From contig JBANDB010000004.1 in NCBI GenBank assembly GCA_037576215.1, forward strand, positions 7,130,001 to 7,194,000: 64,000 bases of DNA, given 5' to 3'. Shown here piece after piece: positions 35,906-46,119 of this stretch. The stretch comes from Armillaria gallica (Eukaryota; Basidiomycota; Agaricomycetes; Agaricales; Physalacriaceae). The notes under the pieces are model-generated. The model made no database searches. It worked only from the letters and a program-made list of their open reading frames with translations, and was not told the origin of the DNA. Positions within the stretch are counted from its first letter, which is position 1. Every line of letters begins with the position of its first letter. The translations under genes and the position numbers were made by a program.

Positions 35906-36668
35906 TGGTTACTCCTAGAGAGACTGTGGAACACACGACTCATGCCCAGGTTTATCGAATTTCCCTGGCGAAAATACACGTGAGATAGCAGGCATTCACC
36001 AAAAAAATACTGACGCAACCGCAGTGTTCATGTAGAGGGATAACGGAGACTTGGTCCCTAGCGCATGATAGAAGACGGCGCCGTGAAGGACAGAGACCCG
36101 AATAAGAACGTGTTGAAGCGATCGGCTAGAAGGAATTATACGTCTGCCTCGCGCAAGTCTTCTGCGCTTGCCTCATCCGTTGCTATCATAAATTCCTCTA
36201 TCGCCCTGCTTCCTGTAGAGGTCACGGAATCTAAATCAGTCTTTACGGCGACGCTCAGCCATTGTTGCCAAGAAGCGTATTGCCATGCGAGTCGGTTATA
36301 CGCAGGAACGACGTGTACCCTCGCTCGAGGTGAAGGCTAAAATGCAATAAGATCTCGCCATGAAAGCTTAGGCCTATCTGTTGAATATGATAGTGAGTTT
36401 CCACCACAACTTTCCATCTCCCAAAGCCTGCCTGTGTTCGTACACCCAGTGGCGCAGGGTGACTTGCCCTATAGCCAGCCGGCGAGAATACCTTGCATTT
36501 TTATCCCATCGTTCGATAAATACATTCCCCCACTATTCGATTCCTCAGACCAAGAAATGATTAGGCGGCATCGGTTCGGACTCCGGACACTTATTGCACT
36601 GTAGCCTCGCTTTCGAGTGTCAGCCGCCAAAAAAAAAAACTCGCATATTATGAAGAAATGCAAATGGA

Positions 36669-36725
36669 TTCTTGGGAAATTAAACCCCGAACATGGCGAA
36701 GCTCTCTTAGCCACTAGACATTGTC
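36669..36725 (-). other. tRNA-like sequence with A-box GTCTAGTGGCTAA
   Basis: The A-box-like GTCTAGTGGCTAA is followed by CTTCGCC and a decayed B-box (GGGTTTAATTTCC). Counterpart of 42,482-42,538, which is better preserved. Confidence 0.3.
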
Positions 36726-37084
36726 CTTTTCTCTTGCTACCTATATTTTTATTCTATAGATGACATGCTTTTGGTACAGCATTCCGCACTTGTGCTATTT
36801 GTGGCTAATCTCCATTGTACCATTATGACTCTGGGACTACTCTCATGTGCTACATGCATCTGCGAACCGTACTGTAGTTCCGTGACTTCCTCAGACTGTA
36901 GATGAATACGCACTCTATATCCGAGTATCCCAGCCCAGTTACCGAAATTCCTTGCGTCTATAGCTCTTTGTGCTAGCCGTTCTTTGGATCGTAGGACAGG
37001 CAGAATGGTACCTTAGTGCATGGATTGCTCCGTTAATCACCATTGGTTCCTCAGTACACTTCATGAGGTAATCTATCTTCCACC
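36726..37084. other. Intergenic region upstream of the hydrolase remnant
   Basis: No feature recognised. Confidence 0.3.
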
Positions 37085-37622
37085 ATGCCGACGGTCCTTC
37101 AGTACGTCGAAGTCCTCACTCTCACTACTGCTCTGCGTACGTCTCTCTCTGTCTTTTATTCACTCTCTCATCTTAAGTTATGACTTTCAGCTTTCTACAT
37201 CCTCGATCGACTAGCAACATCATATTTTAACACCGAGGGACGCAAAACCTGGCGCGCCGTCTGTACCCATGCATTATTTCGATTTGTGGCGGGGCACACC
37301 GCGTACGTGGAGTTGATACTGCTGGGACCTACTCCTGATACGTACACCAAATGGACGAAGAAGATCGGCGTGTCTCCTACCATTGAGGAGCTGCCTGACG
37401 GCGCAAAACTCTTGTGGATCGGTGCGAAGCGAGTAGACAAGGTCCTGCTGTACGTCCATGGTACGCAATTCTCTTGTTTTTAACAGTCGCTCTGCCTAAC
37501 AATACTGATCAGGTGGCGCATACCTATTCGGCTGTGGACCGTCATTTATGCAATTCTTTCGACATCTTCAACTCGAGCTCGAGAAACGCGATATTCACAT
37601 TGGTATCGCAATACTAGCTTAT
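37085..37622 (+). pseudogene. Alpha/beta-hydrolase (fold-3 type) remnant, truncated before the catalytic serine
   Basis: Three exons splice cleanly: 37,085-37,136 (MPTVLQYVEVLTLTTAL), 37,191-37,460 (FYILDRLATSYFN.. to KVLLYVHG) and 37,513-37,622 (GAYLFGCGPSF to IGIAILAY). The joined LLYVHGGAYLFG is the HGG oxyanion-hole motif of the alpha/beta-hydrolase-3 family (esterase/lipase/steryl-deacetylase-like). The nucleophile-elbow exon (GxSxG) and the rest are missing. At 37,660-37,800 only small downstream exons remain (PLEMSDKAYLEALRGANSSP; LKPWERQPC). Without the serine it should be inactive. Confidence 0.65.
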
Positions 37623-38787
37623 CGTACGTTTATTATTATTGTACTCACTTGGTTCGTCAATGGGGCCCACTAGAGATGTCAGATAAAGCATATCTTGAAG
37701 CCTTGCGTGGAGCCAATTCCTCCCCACAGTAAGTAGAAACTTATTTATATTGATTTCTTACTGTCTTCTAGTAAACTTGAAACCTTGGGAACGCCAGCCT
37801 TGCGCAGCAAAACTCGCGGAACGGCTGGTAAGTTGTGATATGCAATCAAATTGATGGATATCTTACAATGTATGGCTCGAGAACTCGTACCGAGAATTAC
37901 GACATGGGTTCTCCCCAGATTGCAACACCTCCGGGTGTATTCAGGCGAGTTTTCGGTACTTGGGGTGAATCTTTCAAGGCTGATCTTTCAATCCATTTGA
38001 GGTCATTTCGAGAGTCGTCGGCATGGAAATGAAAGAGATGGCCTTACATATGTATTCCGCCTTGCCGTGTGCAGGCTTCGTTTTTGTTTGCAGCTTGTTG
38101 GGATGGGCGTATTGGCTCGATGCAATGATGGGGAGGGGGGGCAGTAGTGTGAATAGCCATCTAGGGCAAGTCCCAAGACAAGCTATTTGTTTCTGTCCCA
38201 GAAAGAGGAGAAAGGAGCGTGAGGTTCTGCTCGGATGCATTGGTTACGTACTCTTTGAACTGATAGCTCACAAAATTGTCGGGTTCTGAGAATAAATAGC
38301 CCTTTATATTCCTGAAATCCATCCCTAAGCTTGTGCTGTCCAGGTCCTGGCGGGCGCAGTAGCTGCCGTCACTTGCTCAACGAGGCAGTTTCATTATATA
38401 TGGGCCCAGACTGTCTGCCCCGATTCCTAATCCTCGTATGTGGCTTCTGTAGTAGCTCCTGCGGGAGTCGTGGGTCGCAGGCTTTGACGCTACAGACATC
38501 GTCGTCGTATGGTTATTGGCGAATATGAGCCAAGTAATTAGGATCCGCCCTGTACGCTCCAACATAATTGATGTCGTCCGCTTGATCCCTGAATATGGAC
38601 AACACCTGCATGGGATCGTTAGACCTGGGGAATAGGTACTCTCAAAACGCTCATTGTCAAGGTACGAAACGTAGCTAGAATACGGACGTGGTTATCTCCC
38701 ATATCATTTGGAGATCATGTCAGGGAGAGATTAACGAGCACCCAAAACCTTCAAGAAGAAAAGAAAACCTATATTCTACATTACTAT
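37623..38787. other. Left part of the duplicated cassette
   Basis: Matches 23,440-24,719 over most of its length (for example GCAGGCTTCGTTTTTGTTTG at 38,072 and 23,860). It contains the small exon-like pieces described with the hydrolase. No gene supported beyond that. Confidence 0.5.
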
Positions 38788-38849
38788 GCTTCGACTTGGA
38801 CTTGAACCCATGTAACGATTGGACTACTACACAGCCTGCGTCATGAAGC
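38788..38849 (-). other. tRNA-like element, Met-like type
   Basis: Outer stem GCTTC/GAAGC, T-loop TTCAAGT. The middle hairpin is weak. Confidence 0.35.
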
Positions 38850-39004
38850 GGCTGCTCGCTGTATTTCAATTCCAGTGGGAAGATCGATCGTAAAATGCAA
38901 GCAAAGCAGTTGGAAGAACACGCGTTACCCTGCATTCGCTTAATCCTTGCAAGGATAGTCAGCTGCAAGACGCAAAGTTGGTAGCGAAATTATCACTCTT
39001 ACAT

Positions 39005-39065
39005 TCCTTCGAAAGGGATTCGAACCCTGCCGGTAGACGTAGTATACCCAGTATATCACGAAGGA
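39005..39065 (-). other. tRNA-like element, TCCTTYG type (perfect outer stem)
   Basis: 61 nt. Outer stem TCCTTCG/CGAAGGA is perfect over seven pairs. Exact B-box GGGTTCGAATCCC. The middle stem GGTA/TACC closes a 9-nt loop. Confidence 0.45.
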
Positions 39066-39253
39066 CATTTAACTGGCGATGGATATCTGTCCCCAACCCG
39101 ATCCTTGGAGCTAATGCTTGCCGGGCTTCAGTATTTATACCGATGAACCTCATGATGAAAGTGGACGAATATCTCTGCAGGCCTCCAGAAAGCAACCATA
39201 AATTATAGTGAATCACCTAGCTGTAAAAAAATAAAATTTGCTAACTTCCTAAT

Positions 39254-39310
39254 CTCCGAATGGGACTCGAAACCCGGTAGTAGATGTACTGATGTACCCC
39301 GTACTCGACG
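39254..39310 (-). other. tRNA-like element, CGCCGAG type (degenerate)
   Basis: Shares the TCTACTACCGGG core. T-loop TTTCGAGTCC. Confidence 0.3.
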
Positions 39311-39759
39311 AAGGGATAAGAATTTGAGTAACATAAAATAACAGCTTCGCAACGAAGTCCGGGTTATTACGTTCGAGCTGAGGTGGTGACACGGCGGTGA
39401 CCTGAGCGTGTTCTAGCTACAATGGCCTGCTTGTCGGTAGGACCACGTCGGGATGGGTTTGCGATAGAGGATAAGTAGGTATTACAACGACTGGGAATGA
39501 CGATCAAGGAGACTAGGATCTTCGTTGTCATTGTTCTGAGATTGGAACTGAGGTAGGTAGCGAAGACTATGAGCGCGAGGTAAAACTGTAATATGCACAG
39601 GTCAAATATCGAGTAAAACTCTGTAGACGCTGGTGCACTTAGCACCTTTACAAGCGTTGACGCGGACGTGCAAGTAATGCAGGAAGCAAGCAAAGCGTGC
39701 AAAGATGACTAATTGAAGAAAGAAAAACTCTGAGGTCTTGGATATGAGGCCCAGCTTAA

Positions 39760-39817
39760 GCCATCCAGCGGGATTCGAACCTGATAGTAGGCGTTCAACA
39801 TATTGCGTCACGGAGGC
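39760..39817 (-). other. tRNA-like element, GCC..GGC type
   Basis: 58 nt. B-box GGTTCGAATCCC. Lies just past the end of F-box copy E, as in the other cassettes. Confidence 0.4.
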
Positions 39818-39874
39818 GGATACTAGTAGTAGTACTTGCCGGTCTATCCTCACTCATAATAGTGCAGATGTCCT

Positions 39875-41171
39875 AAATAAACAAGGCTGAACAATCGTGA
39901 TCTTCCCAAACCACGACCCTACGGCAATCCAGTCATTGACCTCGCGAATGCGTACTTAGGCGGTAGGATTAAGCAAACTAGAGAAGACAGCAGCGACGAG
40001 CGCCTCGCAGCAATCGTGCTCCTCCCAGCGTGAGACCATGGCGGGGTCGCGTGGGTGGACCCATACAGCAGAGGCCCGCTTGCCGAGGATAACATTGGTG
40101 CATCGAAGAGGTCAGCGTTGGGTTGATACTTTGCTGACTTATCGATAAGAGTTGGGGGAAGACAGGAGAGGGAGTAGAGCTCGAGCGTGTTTGCTCTGAT
40201 GCCCAGCGGTTGTCGCTGTGGGAGCGAATGAGAATGGTGGTCGATGTTACGCTGGCGCCATCGGCCGGCCCAAAGGAGTGTGTGGCGATGCGGGTGAACG
40301 TGGAGTTGTAACGAGTGATGGAGCGGGCGCGGAGGACAAGGATGGTGGACGGGGTGAAAACGACTTGGAGGCAATGAACATGCTGGGCGTCGCTGACATC
40401 GTCGAGGGAGGCGCGCCCTTCAGTCCTTCAATTGTAGATGAGCATCTTGGAGGCGTCCGCGTCATAATCGAGTGCTATGATGTCACTAGTGAAGCCGACT
40501 GGGCGGAGGTCGGTATCGAACGAATGGATTTTGTGCAGGAACCCATTGTCATTCAGATGGAGAAGCACGACTCTCTGTGACCTATGTACGTCAGAGATCA
40601 ATCGATCAATCCTGAGAGCGAGGGGGACTCACAAGGATACCGCCACGCCGGCTTCAGACTCTGGTTCCGTGTTCAGCTTCACCCCAGTGAATATCGCGCC
40701 TTTTGTCGACCACTCTGAGTACTTGTGCCCACGCGCGATGTCCCATATTGTCAGCACCGACCAGATTCTCTTGGATACGGTTAGCACCCATTTGTGTTGT
40801 CGTCCTGGTATGAATTTAATTTCGTAAACGGACGACCCGATAAAAGACGTCTGGCTCTTCGGGGTTAGAGGAGAGTTTGCAAGTCAACGTGTTGCTAATC
40901 GGTACGCGTGACGTGTGCGATGCTCGAGTTCTGTATTGTCGAGGGAGAAAGGATAGTCATTTGAAGCGATATTGAGCTTGAATGCATTTAAGCAGACGAT
41001 GTGTAGCCCTGTCAGCGCGCTGAACCGTTTGGATGTCTGTGACTTTTAGCGACCAGGATCGCAGGCCCAGGAAATACTCACTTGGCGGAGAAGGAGAACG
41101 TCAGGAACAGAGAGAAAGGCGATTGTGTAGATCAGCACGTTGTGAGGTAAACCGCGGAGAGTACTGTCCAT
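39875..41171 (-). pseudogene. F-box family protein, copy E (early stop, altered end)
   Basis: ATG at 41,171 gives an intact F-box exon (LPHNVLIYTIAFLSVPDVLLL). The second exon has TGA at 40,884-40,886, the same codon position where copy C has TAG and copies A and B have Trp. After it, SPLTPKSQTSFIGSSVYEIKFIPG and VLTVSKRIWSVLTIWDIARG remain open. The C-terminal end differs from the others because the usual ..VQL stop is lost. Broken, but among the less decayed copies. Confidence 0.7.
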
Positions 41172-41544
41172 GGACGTCGTGTGGGCCGCAATTGGCCGAT
41201 TAAGCCGGTAACTAAACAAACACGTAAGGAGTTCCCACGCCTTTATATATGACCAGTCGACAGTCTAGTCCTTTCTCGTCACTGTTCCAGGACAAAATTA
41301 CTTGAAACTCTAGTCTGCTCTCTGATTTGAGCCGACCGCCACCGCTAGTGTATGAACTTAAGTATGAGCAGGCATAGCGTCGTACGGTCATTGACGTTTA
41401 TCATTCCGCTAGATACTTACTTTCTCTAGCGTTTCGCCAGATGCCAACTAGATGTACACGTTTAATAGCTACACCACTCTCGAAACATGTTTTACAAGGC
41501 CAGGGAAAAATGTAAACGAGTGGAGAATAATACTCTTGTCTCCT

Positions 41545-41653
41545 CTTGGGACGAGGATTGAACCCAAAATATCGTAAGCCGCATAAAAGGCAACGAGGAA
41601 TCGGACCTCTATTGGAACCACATACGCGTGCCGTTACACCACTTTTGCGTATC
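41545..41653 (-). other. tRNA-like gene with D-arm and T-arm (best of its pair)
   Basis: Minus strand: CGCAAAA and TTTTATGCG pair with one bulge, GTGGTGTAACGGCAC forms a D-arm with GG in the loop, and GAGG/CCTC closes the T-loop TCCGATT. The anticodon arm is irregular. A second B-box-like GGGTTCAATCC lies downstream. Confidence 0.4.
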
Positions 41654-42481
41654 CTGATTATTCCTCAAATATATCTAGAGCTCATGACTCGTGCTGAAGT
41701 GTATCCAACTTCCCTGCGCGAAAATACAAAGCAGATGACAGACATTCACGAGATAAATGTTGACGCAACCGCATATGGCATCGGTGGAGAATCGAAACGG
41801 GATTTCAGAGACTTGCTCCCCGGCGCATGATAAAAGACATCACCGTAAAGGATGGAGACCCCAATAAGAACGTGTTGACACGATGGGTTAGAAGGGATTA
41901 AACGTCTGCCTCGCAAAGTCTTCTTCACTTCCACTACTGAATCTCGGCTGGCCTATCCGTTGATATCATACGTTCCTCTATCGCCCCGCTTCCTGTCGAG
42001 GACTCGGAATTGAAATCAAACTTTATGGCGACGCTTAGCCATTGGTCTCAGGAAGCGTATCGCCATCCGCATCGGTTATAGCTAAGAACGACGCGACGCG
42101 CGTACTTTCGTTTGAGGATAAAGGTAAAATGCAATGAGGTCTCGCTATGAACTCTTAGGTTTTATCTGTTGAATATGATTTGAATATGATAGTAAATTTC
42201 CTCCACAACTTTCCATCTCCCGAAGCCTGCCTGTCACGCTGTGCGTATGTTTCTGCAATATCGGTGACTCGCCTCATAACCAGCTAACGAGAATAACACG
42301 CATTTTTATCCATCGTCTGATAAATAAATTGGTCCAACGTTCGAATCCTCCTTTGACCAAAAACAATTGGGAGGCATCGGTTCGGATTCAGGACGCTCAT
42401 TGCAGGATATCAAAAGTCACTGTAGCCTCCCTTTCGATTGTCAACCTCAAAAAAACTGGCCTAATAGGTGGAAACGCAGAT

Positions 42482-42538
42482 ACGTCCCTAGGGAATCGAA
42501 CCCCGAACACGGCGAAGCCTCCGTTAGCCACTAGACGT
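42482..42538 (-). other. tRNA-like element with A-box and perfect B-box
   Basis: 57 nt. Outer stem ACGTC/GACGT, A-box TAGTGGCTAACGG, small hairpin ACGG/CCGT, B-box GGGTTCGATTCCC. A canonical anticodon arm is missing. Confidence 0.45.
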
Positions 42539-43025
42539 CGTCCGTTTCTCTTTTTACCTATATTTGATCATTCTCGAACTTGTCGCATGTCGTATGCCGA
42601 AGGGTTCTGGTGGAGGCTTTACTTGATTCCGGGAAACGAGTTATACCCATATCATGATAAACTTTCAAAGTAAGGTCAATTTACCTGGTATCAAGTAAGT
42701 GCAAACCTTCCGATGACCAATGTCTGTCCTTTTCCCCAGCTGCGGTAGACTTGCTGTGCTAATACGAATATTAAGCAATGTCTTCCGATTTGAATTTTGT
42801 GCACCTGGATACCTCCTGCGCAATGCATGCGGTCTTGGTCCTGGCGCTGGTAGTACCTCCTTCGTTGATCACCAATACGCCGCCGACATCGATCAAGCTT
42901 ATACGGCTTCAATGGAGTCATAGCACACTTTAAGGAGATCAAGGAAATCTTCTGGCTTTGATGTTGTCATAAAATGAGGACGGTAGAGATCGTTTTTACA
43001 ACATTGATGGACCACTAGCGCCTTC
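42539..43025. other. Upstream region of seven-helix gene 1
   Basis: About 42,820-43,025 matches 45,860-46,050 upstream of gene 2, so the promoter was part of the tandem duplication. Confidence 0.5.
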
Positions 43026-43034
43026 TATATATAA
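43026..43034 (+). promoter_or_regulatory. TATA box of seven-helix gene 1
   Basis: TATATATAA about 50 bases before the ATG region. Aligns with TATATAAG at 46,051 in the duplicate. Confidence 0.55.
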
Positions 43035-43135
43035 CGAGAGGTTTGGTGTTTGTTCTTCTCGTAAACTACTACCCCATTGCTCATGGTGGCCGGGCAGATA
43101 TTCCACTAGATCTTACCTGCAATGACAGTGCTTAC

Positions 43136-44634
43136 ATGTTTCAATTTCTGGACACTCGGCTGAACTGTGGGATGCTCTATGTGCTGTTGCACGGTTGGTG
43201 GCAACCTTCTGTGTCTTGACATGTAGAGGTTGACAGATGACAGGCGTAATACACAGGTATCCTTGTTGTTACGCTATCGAATATATGTGAGCTAGCATCT
43301 CTATTACAACTTCGAAGCTGAAGTGAATAGCACAGTCATCGATAAATGTTTGCCGCTCCGACGAGCCTTGGTCGTCGTTATCATTCTCCTCTATGTTCTG
43401 ATTACCATCAGATTTGCTGTAGGTTGGTCATCTATGCACTCTGCATTCATCGGAAATGGGCAAAGTTTGCGGACCGTATATTTGAAGTTGAACGGTATGC
43501 AAGCATTCTATTTGGAGACGGGTATCGTAGCCTCTGTTAGCACCAGTCTCATAGACTTGTATATGGTAAGTGCGAATCTGCTGAGAACTCTCTATATCGG
43601 TTCACTGATGCATTGACACTAGATTTGGTGTTGCTGGGTGGTTTGGGGACGGCGCTGGCTCATAATTCTGCTTCCAATATTTTTCCTGGTTTCCGCGATG
43701 GGTAAAATGTTCGATCTTGTCAACCGTTTTCGCGTACTAACCTTTTATGTAGTATCAAAAATCATGGCAGTATATCATGAATACGTCAATGAGTCTGCCT
43801 GCGTTTTCCCTGTGCTCTATGCATCTTTCATTCTCGCGAAGACATTATGGTGCACGTTGCTTATCATTCACCGCATCTTGACTATCACTAGGATTAGACG
43901 AGTAGCAGAGGGGCGACTGGGAGCTTTTCACCGGTTCGTTGAAGCGCTGGTGGAATCCTCAGCTCTCTATTCAGTATTTCTAATCCTCTTTCTGGCTTTC
44001 GCCATTCGTGATGATTTGAGAATGCATTGCTTCGATATCGTAGCTGGTATTGTCAAGGTGCGTTAATAACCTTTGACTTCGTTATCATTTATTAAACGTA
44101 TCATGCAGGGAATAGCTCCAACGCTTCTCGTAGGACGTATCACGGCAGGACATCGTGCTCGCCCAGACGATTCCTGGCAGGGAAGCGTGATGGCATCAGC
44201 TTCCATCAGGTCGCGCTCGCATGAGCACAGTCAGACTCTCTTCCGGGAGGCAAGTCCAATGCTTGATGTGACCTGGAAGCTCAGCATGAGATTTCTCTCA
44301 GGGTATATTTGTTTGCTTCTATCACCTCTCTGTCCCGAACTGAAACACGATCTTCGTTTCTTAGGAACCTTCGCTAACACTTAGCTCTGTCTCTGTTGCA
44401 GCCGATTATGCTGACCCAAACACTGACGTCGCTCCGGAGACCTCGCCTCATCTCAGGAATCGCTCGCTCCTTCACGACCGTTCATCCCTTTATGAGGATG
44501 CCATCCTTGGTTACACCACGGTGGACGAGGCGACCGTCGATGAAGATGTAGCGTCAAAAAGAATGGAAATACCCAATGGTGCGCTGGTGGTATGCAAGCC
44601 TCTCCTTCGTTTTGTTCTTTTTTCTTATTGACGT
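43136..44634 (+). CDS. Seven-helix membrane protein, tandem copy 1 (5' frameshift)
   Basis: Hydrophobic helices can be read in exons matching copy 2: LRRALVVVIILLYVLITIRFAVGW, TGIVASVSTSLIDLYM joined to WWVVWGRRWLIILLPIFF, FPVLYASFILAKTLWCTLLII, SALYSVFLILFLAFAI, and GIAPTLLVGRITAGHRARPDDSWQGS followed by a Ser/charged tail. I recognise the type (an Agaricomycete family of GPCR-like topology) but no assigned function. Copy 2 starts MATQADIPSDL. Here the matching ATG at 43,083 is out of frame because one base is missing near 43,092, so the first usable ATG is 43,136 (MFQFLDTRLNCGML). This probably removes about 17 extracellular residues. The 3' end is uncertain. Confidence 0.55.
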
Positions 44635-46050
44635 TTATCTCCATCCACAGTAATTATCGAGATTTGTAGATAAAAGGCTATCTAATCTCGTGACCATAGC
44701 GTAGGAGGCGAAGCATGTTGTAGTATAGCTGATCTGCGATTTCCGTCCTGTTTTAGGCTAATTACCTTCATGTGACCTCGATGGCAGACTCTGTCCGGCA
44801 TTCCGACTTCGTTTACATAACCGAGGAGGCCTACAAATAGGTCATACGCTAAGAATGCAGTTGTTTGCGAGCAGAAAGAGTCAACATGATCCGGGGGTGT
44901 AACGATAACGAATCGAGTTAACCTTGAGTCTTTGCGTGCAGAGACGCCCAGATCAGAGGCATTTTTCCCAAGACCTCGTCGCAGACACATGTACAGTCCT
45001 TGCCCACGGCTCACGACGATTGTTGGTGCGCTTGCGGACTGTCGTACAGGATAACATGGCGACTGCAGGGTCAGAGCAAGTTACGCCATATAGAACCGTG
45101 ACGAAGGGTATCGGAGAGACCAGGAGACTCGAAGAAGAACACCCCCTTTGTCCGTCCCTCCTGCTCCTCCCATCCTTCGCTCCCGATGTCTCCAAGGAAG
45201 CGAACTCAAAATCGACGTGGCTCACTGGCAGAGACATTATCTAGTCCTACAGTAAGACGGCTATTAAAAGCCACAATATGGCAGCTAAGGGACCAACTTG
45301 TCGATGTACATGTGACGCCTGGAGCATCCCGCAGCGCTCGCAGTGCGTTCGTGCTAAAAGCTCATGGGAGCGTGAAGGAAATAGCAGAACGTTGAGCATA
45401 GCTTCAATTTAGGCTGCTGTACTCGAGGAGTAGGAGGAAGATATACCGGAACCCCTAAGGCCCACTTGAGGCCACGCTCTTTTTCTTTTTCTCTTTCTTT
45501 TATTTTTAATTTCCTCTCAGGCCGATCCACAAGCATCAGTACCAGTAGCGAGCCCTGCCGTGACGGGCCACTGAATGATTTTATTTACGCGTGTTTGAAA
45601 CTCAGAATCGAGTCCACGCGCTGGGACTCAAAATCATCAATTTCTCTCCGGAAGTCTCAATTCCGCTGCGATGCTAACACTTCGCTCTCATACAGTCCGT
45701 GATTTCTGCTGCGAATGGATTCATGATCTACAGTCTTAGAGGCTGCATTGAGATCTCCTGTCGAGAGTTGCGTTTATTTCCTTGTTCAACTCCATAGTAT
45801 CTTGATTCTTGATATAGTACGCAATCCTGTGTCGACTGCACTTATACTCGCAATACACACGGTCCTAGCTCTGCCAACGGCAGTGCCCCCTTTGTTGATC
45901 AACCACCGACATTGACCTTTATGGCTACGACCAAATCGCAGATCACTTGGGCATCGTGTCACATCGAGGAGCTCAAGGGATTTCTTTGATGTTATCATAA
46001 AACTGAGGATAATCGTAATCTTCCAACTTTGATGGGCCTCTAGTGCTCTC
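44635..46050. other. Spacer between the seven-helix genes
   Basis: About 45,690-46,050 is the duplicated promoter flank. A 69-codon frame from 45,186 (MSPRKRTQNRRGSL..) and overlapping minus frames show no family motif and are not supported. A T-rich tract ending CTCTCAG lies at 45,476-45,520. Confidence 0.35.
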
Positions 46051-46058
46051 TATATAAG
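46051..46058 (+). promoter_or_regulatory. TATA box of seven-helix gene 2
   Basis: TATATAAG, about 70 bases before the ATG at 46,120. Conserved in position with copy 1. Confidence 0.6.
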
Positions 46059-46119
46059 GGAGGTTTTGTATGTGCTGCTCTCATAAACCACTGATACTTC
46101 GTTGTTTTTGCTTCCCCCC

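Noticed and set aside
44682..45237. Overlapping open frames on both strands
   Set aside because: No family features and no splice-supported continuation.
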